64,000 nucleotides of DNA from Trichomonas vaginalis G3 (GCF_026262505.1 NC_067206.1:1488001-1552000), one strand, 5' to 3'; positions 17,851-28,833 are shown, numbered from the stretch's first letter. Numbers and translations are program-made. The notes: generated by a model not told the origin, from the letters alone.

Positions 17851-18270
17851 ATGGACGTATTCGGATATCTCTTCGAATTGAAGCAGAACAAAGTTTACAC
17901 ACACAAACAATACAAATACATTGACAGAATAGTTCTTTACACAAACAATGGAAAATGTTATAGAATAGCAGTCTTTGCTGAACCAAAATATTTTCATAAA
18001 GCAAAGAAAGTTGGTATAACTGAAATGGTGAAAGTTCTTGAAGCAGACAAAAATATAACAACAAAACTTACAGATATTTCTAAAGGTAAGTTTATAATAC
18101 AATTTTATGTCAAAACTGGCGTACTGTCAATATTTGACGGAGAGAAGTCAGTTCAAGAACAACTTACTGACCTGCTGCCAAAATCTGCTCGATGGAAGCT
18201 GTCGTTATGCCAATCTGAGGAGCCCCAGCAGGTTTCATCGAACGAATCTTCAAAAGAGCATCTTCCGTGA
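17851..18270 (+). CDS. Conserved small protein overlapping the capsid gene end (139 aa)
   Basis: A whole-looking frame starting MDVFGYLFELKQNKVYTHKQ, with several Tyr/Lys-rich strands and an acidic C-terminus. Its last 107 bp overlap the 3' end of the major capsid gene on the other strand. The same overlap is kept at 34188-34294 in Polinton B. No family is recognised. Conservation in both copies and the promoter-like spacer support a real gene. Confidence 0.55.
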   Translation: MDVFGYLFELKQNKVYTHKQYKYIDRIVLYTNNGKCYRIAVFAEPKYFHKAKKVGITEMVKVLEADKNITTKLTDISKGKFIIQFYVKTGVLSIFDGEKSVQEQLTDLLPKSARWKLSLCQSEEPQQVSSNESSKEHLP

Positions 18271-19773
18271 AAAGTGCTATTGGTTTTGTAAACTTCTTTG
18301 CTCTCAGTTCATATGGACCGTCTCTGTCACCAGTATATTGTATTTGTACAGTACCAACAGTTGAAATACCACCCATAAAGTCTTCTGAGTCAGCAAATGG
18401 AATGCCAAGCCAAAAGTTTGAACGGTCTCCATTTGTATATTGAGTTTTTTGACTTCCTGTATGGGTCCATACTTTCACATATGGCATAATAGAACTTTGC
18501 ATTTCAGGGTTAATGGTTGTTGTGAAGTTGTTGTTAAAGTTCATAGCATCTAATGTCAAGTTGTATGACCTCATATCCTCAACTGTAGAATATTCTTCTC
18601 TTGGATAATATTTGCCATCTATGTTTATATGATATTTAATACCGGGTTGTAGAAACAAGAATAGTCATTTATAGTTCGTCTGAACAGTACAAACATAGTA
18701 TCTGCATGTTTCATTGCAGTTGTTAAAGCAATATCTGTTCTTGCACCTGCGGTTCCTGGATTTTGGTTTCCAACTTCACCTGCAAAGTCTTTGACAGATA
18801 TTTGGTGTATAGGGAACATAAGTGGAACTGCAATATATTTGGCAGCTAAAGCATTTGAAATATCTGGGTCCAACATATAGACTGCAAGTCTGCTTTCTAT
18901 TCTCTTGCATTCAAACTGTTCGCATGTAAACCTAACTGGGTCCCAAGCAGTTCCAGCAGCATTGAAATAATACTTTACTTCAGTGTTGAGGTTTGAGAAA
19001 CCAAAGTCTAAGTCAACTTTGTCTTTGCAAAATTCGGCGAATGACGTTTGATTTGCTCCCTTTACGTCTGTAATAGTGAATGGGTCTTGTGTTGGTGCAA
19101 TGACTAAGTTATTTTTGCTTGGAGTAAGTTCAATAGAAATTTTTCCTGCCCAGTTTGGCAAGTATCTTAAAAACCTGAAGATGAGGAAAGATGACAAAGG
19201 AACTCTAAGTTTCAGTTTTACTTTAGTGACAGCATTTCCATCTGAACCAGAAAGGTTAACATAAACTCCTGGAACGTTAGGGTCAAGTCTTCTTATTTTC
19301 TCAATAGTTGCATACTGGTCTGTTTGTTCTCTAGCTTGTGGTTGTACTGAGTTTCTTAAAGCGAACCATTCATAGTTTGCCCATGTTACTGTTTGAACTA
19401 AGTCAGAGTTAGAATATATCTTATATCCCATGAAAACTTCTGGAGCATATTGGTATCCGACATAGAAAATTCCATTGCAACCTTTCTTGTCAGACAACTT
19501 GGCAGAAGGTTTTATTTCAATGTCTTGTTCCACGTATAAGAATGAGTTGTCAATAGAAATTATATGAAACCTGTCGCAAGCAATATCTACTGTTGTTGAA
19601 GAACCTTCTCCAAACTCACCTACGTTTCCATAAGAAACAGCAGTTGTATATTCGTAAGTTCCAGGAACTATTTCTGACCTTCTAATGGCATTGTCGCATT
19701 CGTTATACCATTCGGAAACATTTCCATTCATGGCATCCAAAACTGTTGGCGTTATATTCTGAGCGGCGTACAT
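18164..19773 (-). pseudogene. Major capsid protein (double-jelly-roll type) of Polinton A
   Basis: The start MYAAQNITPTVLDAMNGN is set by the B copy (32687-34294, 535 aa, single open frame). Length, beta-rich composition, and the place beside vertex-protein, helicase and ATPase genes fit the double-jelly-roll capsid protein known from Polintons. Sequence-level identity with B is very high, so the two copies are close relatives. No recognised motif proves the fold. The A copy is broken. Confidence 0.65.
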
Positions 19774-19774
19774 T

Positions 19775-22700
19775 TCATATGGGTAAAAATATAGAATAGT
19801 TGGATTTATTGTCATAATAGAACCCACGTGGACCAAGCTTTACTTTCTTCCTGGCTGAGTTTTTAACTCTTCTTTTTCCTTCATTGCCACTACTTTCACT
19901 TTGTTCTTCTTCACTACTTTCACTTTGTTCTACTCTTCTCTTCTTCTTTGGTGTCGCTTTTGGTAACTTGCCCTCTGCTTCAAGTTGTTGCATCTTTGCC
20001 TCATGTTCACCTAGTATGTTGTAAATTTCCCATGTCCTTTTTGCCTTTGGGCTCTGGTCGCCCATCTCAGGTAACCTATATCCTAGAAAGATTTTGTCAT
20101 AGTTTGTATTTGAGTCTTCGCGTATTGTTTGCATGACTCTTTCCTGAGTTTCCGGTTCAAGCTCTTCAAACAGAGCTTGTCCATATGGAATAAGCTCGTT
20201 TCCAAATATATGTTTTTGTAGCCATTCTGGTTTTCTTTCCATGTTACCAATTATATCTTTTGTGAATGGGAAGACTTTTACCCAACGTTTCAGTCTTGCG
20301 TCATTTATTTCTGTAGTTGGTTTTATTTTGTCAAGGAACATGTTTTTCAATACTAACATTTCATTTGGTACTGTCCATTTGAGTTTTCTTAAATATTCAT
20401 CCCTTCTCGGTTCATCGTCTGCAAAGTAAGTTTTTATGACATTTTGTAAACTTTCGTTTGCAAGGTCATGTACAATAGGTTCTCTTCCTTCTCTCCCTAA
20501 CTTTCTTTCTAAACTCTTCACCAAATATACCATCTCTATGGTTCTGTGTAGTTCTTTGAGATAAATGTTCTAGAACGTCAGGTGTTATATTTCCATCAGC
20601 CATGTTCATTTCATACTGGTTCAAAATATCTGCATCTTTCATATCTTTCAATGGCATTAAAGCCGCGCTGAAAATACCAGCTAAATCTGGTTCACCATTA
20701 CTTCCATTGCGTCTACAACTTCTTGGAATTGTGGTTGTAAGTTTATGAACCACCTATCCGGGTTAGCTTTATGACCCCATCTCATTGTAGTTCCATAGTC
20801 TGCAGAAACAAAAGTAGGTTTGTTTCCATATTGGTTAGGTTCTGAATGAACTTTAAACAATGTTTCATTTCTATATGTTTTGTTGAAATTTAACCTTTTA
20901 TTTTCACCGAGTTCAGCCAAAGATTGAACGTTATATGCTCGTAAGTAAAAAGGGTTGTTGTATTTGTGTACATTTTCTTTCAGTACTTCCATTCTATGCT
21001 GAATATTTTCATCTGGTGTTGGAGTCTTTTGTATGTCGGCAAACATTTTTCGATATTCTTCTACTATGTCAGCCGAATTTTTCTTAGACTCTTGGAAAGA
21101 TTCCATATTCACCTCATACTCTTGTTGAGGGTCAAGATTTTTCGGCTGTTCCAAATCTTCATCTAGTTCTGTGAAGTTAGTTTCCAAAGGAGGGACTTGT
21201 TCGTTTCCTTCAGGCTCTTCTAGCTGTTGTTGCTGAACTATTTCTTCCATGTCTGGTTGTATCTGAACTTCTTCCTGTGGAGTTTCTTGTACCTCATCTG
21301 CTGGCATTTCATATATTCCGAGACCGTTTTTAACAAGTTCCCTATTAAGTCATCCGGATCATAACCTTTCTTCTTTCGTTCCGTCTCTATTTTTTACGCG
21401 TTTCATGAAGAGAGTTGAATTGTCATTTAGCTCTGACACCAAATATCTCGGAGTAAATTCAGTCATGTCATTTGGATGATATGCTATTAAATCATATCCC
21501 TTAGCGAGCTTGTATTTTCCAGGTTTGAAATTATATCCCATTTGGTGCTGAACCATAAAGCTAAATAGGTTCGGGTCAGTATTTCCTTCCTTGAACTTTC
21601 TAATAGCTTCTTTATATCTGTCACTAAAGTCAAGAGTATCTGGGTAACCATAGTCTTCCTTTAGCATTTTTAAGAATTCTTGGTTTCCTTGTTCTCTACT
21701 TCTTTTATGTCCTTGCTCTGTTTGTGGTTGTTGTTGTGCTGGATTTTGAACTGTTGGTTGTTGTGCAGGGTTTTGAACTGTTGGTTGTGGTGCAGTGTTT
21801 TGAACTGTTGGTTGTGGTGCAGTGTTTTGAACTGTTGGTTGTTGTGTTGGTTGTTGTGTTGGTTTTGGTGCATGCCTGTGTCTGTGTCCATGTGACGATG
21901 TAAATGTTTTAGGTAGTCCTGGTGCAGGTGCTTCTCTTGGAGGGTTTGGTGGTATATAAGTTCCACCAGCTGGCACATATGTTCCATCTGCAGCATAATG
22001 TCCTACTGACTTTTCGTTTTAAGAAAGCATTTACTAGGTCTGTTTTGGTCTGTTGTAACTCTTTTTCTTGACTTTCCACAACAGTTGCTCTAACGGCGTC
22101 ATAGGCACTTTGAACTGCCTGTCTCGTTGCTGCATCTGTTATTTTCGTCATATTTTGTGCTACTTCTCTTAACTCTTTGTCGAAACCTTCAGACTTCAGT
22201 TTCTTTCCAGATGAGAAGTCGTTCACTAGTTTCACCTTACTATGAAGAGCTTCGAAGGCTTCTTAAAGTCAGCATTCATTAAAGCTTCATTTGAACTGTC
22301 TTCATCCGCTTGTATTTTTGTCCTTATTGACCCTATAAGTTGGGCTGCTTTAGCGTTGGCTTGGGCATCTAACCAGTCATTGTTAGCTTTTATATATTCT
22401 GCGCTTTTCATTGCCTTTTGCATGGCTGCGTCGTTATTTTTACTTTCTTGTGCTAAGTTTTCATACTGTACGGTTTGGTTTTGCAACTGTAAAAGTTTTT
22501 CTGCCTTTACATTTGCTTCAACTTCTTTTTTATACTCATCGCTATCCATATATGTCTTCAGGGCTTTTTGTTTTATTTCTTCATCTTTCAGTACTTTATA
22601 TTGAGTAGTATGGTTTTTCAAATTTATAACATCTTGTTCCATTTTTGCTACTTCTGCTGCTTTTTCTGACACTTTTTTCGCATATTCCTCTGTACTTAGT

Positions 22701-23121
22701 TCTTTCAGTTGTTCTTCTTTCTTCTTTTTCTCTACGTTTAACTCATTGAGTTTCTTTGTGTGTCTGTCATATTCTAGTTTCTTTTCGTTTTCACTTATTT
22801 GCTTCTGTATGTCTATGTTTGACTTTTTGACATCTGATATTTGATTTTTGAGTGAACTCAAATTCATTTGACTTTGAGGGTTATAGCTGTTCCGTCTGCA
22901 GCTCCACCATAGCCTGCCATTTTCGCTAAAAGTGCCGCTCTTAAACCTCCACTCTGTGCACCAAAACTCGGTTTAAAAGCATAGGGTTGCTTGACATTTG
23001 TTGCAACATAGTGGGGTCATTCAGCATTTGTTGTTGCAACTGTTGTTGTGGTGTCAGTTTTACTATTGGATGTTTCAATGCTCTTCCTCTTACGTATATT
23101 CTTACGTAGCTTACGTGGCAT
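19775..23121 (-). pseudogene. Long basic coiled-coil protein next to the capsid gene (Polinton A copy)
   Basis: It begins MPRKLRKNIRKRKRALKHP, a strongly basic start. A Gln/Met-rich part follows, then long Lys/Glu coiled coils, and Pro/Gln repeats of the QQPTVQNPAQ type (DNA repeat at about 21740-21870). Next come an acidic Gln/Glu region and a globular part around GYDLIAYHPNDM. A C-terminal NLS-like KKKRRVEQSESSEE and another basic tail close the protein. It would exceed 1,000 residues. I do not recognise a family. A virion core or DNA-condensing role is inferred from charge and position. Copies are at 29302-32654 and 50373-53116. The remnant is broken. Confidence 0.6.
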
Positions 23122-23234
23122 TTTAAGTGAAGTTAAAAAGCGGTTTTTGACAGATGTTTATATGACACTTTTTGTTCAGCAAAAAATACTCGGTCAAAGT
23201 GTTGTCAGTTTTGTAAAATAACCGTCCTATCTTT

Positions 23235-23340
23235 TTAAAGGGAAAGGCTTCTCAAGTATACTTCCTTGGAACGCCTGTAACTTTTCCTGTAGCGACGAAG
23301 ACCCTTACTTGTCCGGACAAAGTTATACTATTTTGAGTGC
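23235..23340 (-). repeat. Inner part of Polinton A right inverted repeat
   Basis: This block is the reverse complement of about 405-500 at the left end and of the inner tip region of Polinton B. It contains CTTGTCCGGACAAAG and the GAGTGCTCTACAAAAAAGTC block. It is separated from the outer tip by about 1.5 kb holding an extra gene. The stretch 23122-23565 otherwise shows AT-rich spacers, with no gene seen. Confidence 0.7.
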
Positions 23341-23565
23341 TCTACAAAAAAGTCAACGGCGACGACTCTCAAAAACCGTTGTGTAAAAAGTTTTACCGTT
23401 GGACAAAAAAGTATATATAGAAAACAAAAAACGTTTATAGTTCATTCAATATTTGAGATGGAACGGTTTGCCAACGGAGACTTTTCAATAAAATAAAAAA
23501 ATAGAGGGGGTCTCCGTTGACAAAAACCGTTTATTTCAAACTCTTATTTGAGTTTATTTTTCATA

Positions 23566-24810
23566 ATGGAAGGAAGAAAAAGTGTCGCAAACAATTCGTC
23601 GACTACCTCTGCAGTTAAAGTTCCTACAACTTATGTCTCACCATTTTCAAAACCCTTACGACCTCCTATAATACCAAAGCAACTTCCTCATACAATTCAA
23701 GACAATTTGTCCAACAATATGCATTTGCACAAAGAAACAGCTCAGCCAACAGGTCAGGCAACAACAACTATCGGAACAGAAGCATTTTCAGAAGAAGTTC
23801 ATACCAATCAGACTCCAATCGAACATACAGAAACACATCCAATCGAACATACAGAAACACATTCTGCAATGACCACTAGGTCGCAAACACGATATCTCGC
23901 CTTTTGCAAACAATTTAAGTCTCAAATTCAAGACACACAAGATAGCGACACTCCTCTTTCAGAGAAAGTTCGTAGAAAATACGCAAAGAAAAGGTTAGAA
24001 TTGTTAGATAAGCTAAATGAACAATGGGGTTCAGAAGACAATCGAGATTATAACGAGATGTTTCAAGCTGTCATGGATGCCATTCAGCCTCTTGAAAACG
24101 AAATAAAAGACCCTGGCGTACTTGTTGACATGTTTGCTTCATATTTACCCGTTACTGCCAATCTCATAGCGTTGCAAGCTATTGACCAGTTCATTCACTT
24201 GTTTCCAAAGAACTTGCAGAAGCATTTACAAGAAGTTAAAGTTGCTGAATTTGTCCGTTTATATCCAAATTCATACAATTATTTGGAAGAATTGAATGAA
24301 CATGGTGAAAGGTCATTCTATTTATATTTCTACACAAAAGACAACCAGTCAAAACGACTATACTGCATTGAACCTATGCCTCAATTCGTAGACAATTTCC
24401 ACGTTATAACAACTGTTGCTTTAGATATTCCTGCCAGAGTTCCATATGGAGAAACAGTAACTATCTCAAGCTTTCCCAAGGGCTATAAAGGAAAGCCTCT
24501 CACAATTGCAAAATTCACACACAGCAGTTGCCAATTTGTTCAAGATGTCGAGTTCCATTTCCTCAACAATACGACTTTCATCATAGAGACTCCTCAAGAA
24601 GGTATATACAAAGTTTTCATCGCAGGATTTGTTGCTCCCAATGGCGAAAGAAGAAGTCGAAGAAATTCTCACCTCAGAGAGCGAAGAAGAAGAAGTCGAA
24701 GAAATCCTCACCTCAGAGAGCGAAGAAGAAGAAAATTTCCAAGACATTCAAGATTCAGAATATACCGAATAAAAAAACAATTTAAGACTAAAAATTTAAT
24801 TTTATTATAA
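23566..24810 (+). CDS. Unrecognised 414-residue protein in the right end of Polinton A
   Basis: The start is MEGRKSVANNSSTTSAVKVP. A Ser/Thr/Pro-rich N-terminus contains a duplicated PIEHTETH unit. A helical region (VRRKYAKKRLELLDKLNEQW) and a globular middle (VLVDMFASYLPVTANLIAL) follow, then a tail encoded by a 45-bp tandem repeat (about 24650-24739). Both the Arg-rich frame and an alternative acidic frame (EEVEEILTSESEEEE) are open across that repeat. The gene lies between the outer tip and the inner terminal repeat, and is absent from B. The function is unknown. Confidence 0.5.
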   Translation: MEGRKSVANNSSTTSAVKVPTTYVSPFSKPLRPPIIPKQLPHTIQDNLSNNMHLHKETAQPTGQATTTIGTEAFSEEVHTNQTPIEHTETHPIEHTETHSAMTTRSQTRYLAFCKQFKSQIQDTQDSDTPLSEKVRRKYAKKRLELLDKLNEQWGSEDNRDYNEMFQAVMDAIQPLENEIKDPGVLVDMFASYLPVTANLIALQAIDQFIHLFPKNLQKHLQEVKVAEFVRLYPNSYNYLEELNEHGERSFYLYFYTKDNQSKRLYCIEPMPQFVDNFHVITTVALDIPARVPYGETVTISSFPKGYKGKPLTIAKFTHSSCQFVQDVEFHFLNNTTFIIETPQEGIYKVFIAGFVAPNGERRSRRNSHLRERRRRSRRNPHLRERRRRKFPRHSRFRIYRIKKQFKTKNLILL

Positions 24811-24862
24811 TATTTTTATTTTTTTCATCTGGTCTTTGTATCATTCCTCCTCTAGTTTCTTA

Positions 24863-24908
24863 GGGGCTAGAGGGCGCAACGCGCCTGGAAGCCCCACTGA
24901 CCTGACCT
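24863..24908 (-). repeat. Right outer tip of Polinton A with hairpin
   Basis: The last 46 bases are the inverted match of 351-395. They carry a hairpin with a GGCGC/GCGCC core instead of the left tip's GGGGC/GCCCC. The end ACCTGACCT is followed by the duplicated target ATATA. Confidence 0.85.
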
Positions 24909-25362
24909 ATATAATGCTTATCTATCATAAAACCATATGAAATATCAATTTTATTTTTCATATTCAAATGGACTGAGTGTTAACATTTAACATTTTTTGC
25001 TAATTGTCGTCAAAAATTAGGCGTAAAGCAAAAATTGATATTTCATATGGTTTTATGATAGATAAGCATTATATTCCCACTCATTATATTCGTAAATTTT
25101 GAGGTTTATCCTTCGCTTTTAAGATCATTGAATTTGATTTTTATATAAAATAGTTATATATTAGGAAATAATATGAGTTTATGTGATATTATTTTTCAGA
25201 AGATTTTGTGTTCTTCTTCAAAATTTTATTTTTTTATTAAAAAGAATCTTTACAAAATATACATTTACTTTAATTAATATTTAAAAACGTGCTCTATCAA
25301 AAGTTCCAAAAATTCAATATTTTAGCTTTTCTGAGGTGTCACTTTTGATGAATTTCTGTTTA
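24909..25362 (-). repeat. Loop and right arm of the host foldback repeat
   Basis: Bases 24909-24952 and 25031-25074 are a perfect 44-bp inverted pair around a 78-bp loop. From 25075 to 25206 the sequence is the near-perfect inverse of the window's left flank up to base 350. The outermost 26 bases match 48-73. Polinton A therefore sits inside one arm of this structure. The remaining 25363-25644 is AT-rich intergenic DNA with nothing recognisable. Confidence 0.8.
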
Positions 25363-25644
25363 CAACAGAACAACCTATATTTTCCTCCCATTCAATGAAA
25401 TTGATAGAAATCGAAGAAATCGAATGGTGAATTTCCATACAAAATTTTATGGAGAAGAATAGTATTTACCACTATAAAGTATCTGATATATTGTATATTT
25501 ACCTCAGCTAGCAACATTCAAAAAAAAATTATTAACTTTAATATCCAACGTATTACAACATGATTCTGCTCATCCACAAGAACTTATTGTAAAATTGAAA
25601 GAAATTACCGATACAAAATTTTATATTCAGGAACGTTAGAATAA

Positions 25645-26934
25645 ATGTCTAAGCCTTTGTCTTTTCAATGCCACATGAAAAACACAATCAAAGATGTATT
25701 TTTATCAAGAGGATACACAGAAATTCCATGTGCTGAAGAAGAAGATGAAGAAGACAGATTTGATTGGGATTTTATTTGGGCAAGCCGCGCTTGGATTCAT
25801 GGACATATGCTTGGAGCAACGCCTGTTGTATTAACACCAAATCAGCGTGTTAATCACTTCCCAAACTCATTTGAACTCACAAGAAAAGATCTGATGGCAA
25901 AAAATCTTATGAAACTTGGCCGAGAGTTACGTAAGATTGGTCAACAAGCTACTGTGGATTTCTTCCCACAAACATTTGTCCTTCCAAATGACTATATGAG
26001 ATTTCATGATGAGATGAAAGGTAAAAATTTGATTTGGATTGCAAAACCAGTTGGTGGATCACAAGGTCAAGGCATTCTCTTCCTTCAAAATGAACAAGAA
26101 GCTGTCAAATTCAATGCTCAAAATAATGCTAAATTTAACTCACCAGATGCGACACCTGAAGACAAAATGCGATGCACATATGTTGTACAGCGTTATATTT
26201 CCAATTCTTTCTTAATTGGAGGAAGAAAATTTGATATTCGTTTGTACGCCTTAACTCTCTCATTTAATCCACTAATAGCATACATCTATAGAGGTGGATT
26301 CTGCAGATTCTCTTCTCAACCGTTTACAATGAAGAATTTTGCAGATCGCGACATACACCTTACAAACATTGCAGTTCAGACACATTCAGAGGCTTATAAC
26401 CCTCGTCATGGTTGCAAATGGGATTCCCACAGTCTGAGAACATATTTCATTCATAGATACGGAATGGAAGCAACAAATCAGCTCTTTACAGCTATTCAAA
26501 GCATCATGTTGAACTCTCTTCTATCAGTTCAATCATCAATTATACCAGACAAACATTGCTACGAATTATATGGCTACGATATCATGATTACAGACGATCT
26601 CCGTCCATGGCTTATTGAAATCAACGCTTCTCCGTCACTTGATGCAAATACTGAAGATGATTATGACATGAAGTTCAGTATGCTGAACGAAATGCTTGAT
26701 TTAGTTCAAATGCTTCAAGCAGCTGAAAGTCCCAATGAATTACCATTACATTATGGTGGTTTCGATCTTTCATGGCGAAATGGTCCAATTGTTCCAAAAG
26801 CTCAGACAAATTGTACTTCTTACATCGGATGTCATTGCGCAGTCAACGGATCTCCAAACAATCCATACCGAACTAAGGATAGCAAGTTCACTGTCAAGAA
26901 GATTCCTGGACATCCTCTTCAACCAAAACAATAA
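25645..26934 (+). CDS. Tubulin-tyrosine-ligase-like polyglutamylase (TTLL9-like)
   Basis: This 429-residue host protein is intact and spans a full TTL domain. Key blocks are RVNHFPNSFELTRKDLMAKN, WIAKPVGGSQGQGI (ATP grasp), VVQRYISNSFLIGGRKFDIR, HLTNIAVQ, KHCYELYGYDIMI, and WLIEINASPSL (metal/ATP site). The end GGFDLSWRNGP resembles TTLL9 more than TTLL1. The enzyme family adds glutamates to tubulin tails using ATP, mainly in cilia and flagella, which fits a flagellate parasite. There is no intron. No clear TCAYW initiator is seen directly upstream. Its stop is TAA. Confidence 0.9.
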   Translation: MSKPLSFQCHMKNTIKDVFLSRGYTEIPCAEEEDEEDRFDWDFIWASRAWIHGHMLGATPVVLTPNQRVNHFPNSFELTRKDLMAKNLMKLGRELRKIGQQATVDFFPQTFVLPNDYMRFHDEMKGKNLIWIAKPVGGSQGQGILFLQNEQEAVKFNAQNNAKFNSPDATPEDKMRCTYVVQRYISNSFLIGGRKFDIRLYALTLSFNPLIAYIYRGGFCRFSSQPFTMKNFADRDIHLTNIAVQTHSEAYNPRHGCKWDSHSLRTYFIHRYGMEATNQLFTAIQSIMLNSLLSVQSSIIPDKHCYELYGYDIMITDDLRPWLIEINASPSLDANTEDDYDMKFSMLNEMLDLVQMLQAAESPNELPLHYGGFDLSWRNGPIVPKAQTNCTSYIGCHCAVNGSPNNPYRTKDSKFTVKKIPGHPLQPKQ

Positions 26935-27144
26935 CTTTAATATTTTTCATGTATTATATTGATTTCTATTGTAAACTTGTATACTGATTTACTTTACTAA
27001 TAATCTATTATAAAGATACTCATTCTTAGAAGTCACCAAAATTAGTTTTGCTTCAGGAAATATCATCAACAATGGGCAATTTATCATAACAAAGAGCTTA
27101 GTTGCGATTGGTATAGATTAAAAATAAAAAGATTTATTACGAGT

Positions 27145-28752
27145 TTAGAAAGCGTCGAAAAAGTCATTAACATCATCTTTCTTTTCTGTAGTAGAATCAG
27201 TCTTTTGAGAATCCTTTGTTTCCAAATCATCTGGGTTAATAATGTCATCATCTCCATCATCGATGTTTGGAAGTCCTTCCTCATCATCTTCAATCTTTGG
27301 AAGTCCTTCATCATCAGCCTCGTCATTATCAACAGCAGCTGTAACTTGTGGAATATCTTCTGCTTGCTTCTCTTCTACAACATGTTCTTCCTCTATTTTT
27401 GGATTTTCTTCTTGTTTGTTTTCAGTGTCACTTTTTGGTAAATTTTCTGTCTCAATTTTTTCTGAGGATTTCGGTTCTTCCTTTTGTTCTACTTTTTCTT
27501 CTATTTCTGGTACTGGTTTTATTTCCTCTTCCTTTTTATCTTCTTCTTCTTCTACGTTAGGTAACTTTTCTTCGTCATCGGAATCTTGATTCAAGAAAGC
27601 AGCGATAGCATTAACAGGAGGTTCATCATCGTCATCATTATCTTCAGAATTGAACTCTTCATGAACTTCTGGTACCAAATTTAATTCATTTTCTTCTTTT
27701 TTGACTTCTTCTGCCTCTTTCTTTATTTCAACTTGTTTTTCTTCTTCAATCTTTACTTCTTCCTCTGGTTTCTTCTCTTCTTGTTTGATTTCTTCTTCTA
27801 TCTTTGTTGTTTCTTCATTCTTTTCTTCCTCTTCCTTATTTTCTGATACTTCTTTATGTTCTGGTTGTTCTTCCTTCTGTTCTGCTTCGATTTTGACTTC
27901 ATCATCTTCTGAATCTTGAAGTAATTGCTCAATTGATAATTTGCTAAGATCTTCTTTCTCCTCATTATGCTGCTCTTCTTCAGGATGTTTTTCTTCGACT
28001 GGAGCCTTTTCTGGAGAAGAAATAGGAGATTCATCGAAATCTTTTTGGGAAGAATCTGGTAATTCGACTTGAGTTTCATTTAATTCTGTAGTAGATGCTG
28101 ATTGATTTGTTGATTTCGAAATTTGAGATGGTCTTCTCGTTAACGGTTTCAAAGTTCTGCGACGAACTTTAGATGTGTTGAAGTTTTCACCAGGAGTAAA
28201 TCTATCTGTGCGCTGCGGAAGCAGAGAGTCAAGTCCTGGCATTGGTCTGTCGATGTTTTCAACTTTGTAAACAACTTTGCGTTTTAATGTAATTGTATTG
28301 AAGAGCCTGATTGGTTGGACCGAAGTAATGATCCATCCTTCAACTAATTGATCAAAGAGTGTTTCTCTTAATTCAACAGCAAGTCTGGCTTCGTTTTTGA
28401 GGACATTCTTCTTGTTGACGCGAGCAACACCTTCACCAAAGACTATTGCTGCCATTAATTGAACGTGTTGATACATTGCTAATGGTGTATGATCCATTTG
28501 AAGAACCTTGAGGCTTGGAAGAGCCAATGCACCAAGGAATGACTTGATTTCTGTTTCACTAATATTAAGCATCTCAAGTTCTGGCATTTCTACCATTCCT
28601 TCGAAAGATTTTATTGGATTTTTCGAAACATCAACTGTTGTAACTGTTGCTGAACGAGAAATCCTAGGAAATGTGGTTAACCTTGCATCACATCTTGAAA
28701 ATAATTCAATTTTGGCCTGGCCTGGAGGAATTATACCGTAAACTGAACTCAT
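27145..28752 (-). CDS. Leucine-rich-repeat protein with long acidic tail (535 aa)
   Basis: A host gene. Residues about 30-95 form about three leucine-rich repeats (VTTVDVSKNPIKSF, LEMLNISETEIKSF, LKVLQMDHTPLAMY). A basic, globular part follows up to about residue 215. About 300 residues of Glu/Lys-rich low-complexity sequence then end in VNDFFDAF. The stop reads TTCTAAACT, so it overlaps a TAAA signal. Such LRR proteins are numerous in trichomonads. A scaffold role is possible, with no specific function. Its start lies only about 80 bp from the end of Polinton B, which may have displaced upstream promoter sequence. The gap 26935-27144 to the tubulin ligase gene shows nothing else. Confidence 0.85.
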   Translation of the reverse strand: MSSVYGIIPPGQAKIELFSRCDARLTTFPRISRSATVTTVDVSKNPIKSFEGMVEMPELEMLNISETEIKSFLGALALPSLKVLQMDHTPLAMYQHVQLMAAIVFGEGVARVNKKNVLKNEARLAVELRETLFDQLVEGWIITSVQPIRLFNTITLKRKVVYKVENIDRPMPGLDSLLPQRTDRFTPGENFNTSKVRRRTLKPLTRRPSQISKSTNQSASTTELNETQVELPDSSQKDFDESPISSPEKAPVEEKHPEEEQHNEEKEDLSKLSIEQLLQDSEDDEVKIEAEQKEEQPEHKEVSENKEEEEKNEETTKIEEEIKQEEKKPEEEVKIEEEKQVEIKKEAEEVKKEENELNLVPEVHEEFNSEDNDDDDEPPVNAIAAFLNQDSDDEEKLPNVEEEEDKKEEEIKPVPEIEEKVEQKEEPKSSEKIETENLPKSDTENKQEENPKIEEEHVVEEKQAEDIPQVTAAVDNDEADDEGLPKIEDDEEGLPNIDDGDDDIINPDDLETKDSQKTDSTTEKKDDVNDFFDAF

Positions 28753-28833
28753 TGATTAAAATTTGGCGGTTTTGACACAATTTTCATTTCGCTCTCGTAT
28801 ACCAAAATTTGCATCCTTATTATATGAAAACCT

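Larger units (their letters stand above)
351..24908 (+). mobile_element. Polinton/Maverick element A
   Basis: A virus-like element of about 24.6 kb starts AGGTCAGGT and ends ACCTGACCT. It is flanked by the 5-bp duplication ATATA (346-350 and 24909-24913). Parts in order: D12 methylase, small proteins, candidate vertex protein, fibre and collar genes, integrase, amphipathic peptide, DNA polymerase region, NUMOD4/HNH gene, dyad array, packaging ATPase, SF3 helicase, capsid genes, long basic protein, and an extra 420-residue gene. It is broken, with well over ten breaks. Its near-identity to B in the capsid genes suggests the two copies separated fairly recently. Confidence 0.93.

Noticed and set aside
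17251-18102. Longer start for the CCG-block protein
   Set aside because: The extra 90 residues are antisense to the divergent gene, and the promoter-like spacer and B copy both support the start at 17832.
21680-21895. Trp/Leu/Cys-rich small protein on the plus strand
   Set aside because: It is the antisense of the Pro/Gln repeat in the long basic protein.
27205-27919. Ser-rich or hydrophobic open frames opposite the LRR gene
   Set aside because: They are antisense readings of the Glu/Lys-rich tail, which has few stops on either strand.
28753-28833. E2F/Myb-like TTTGGCGG promoter site upstream of the LRR gene
   Set aside because: A single short match; no support that it is used.
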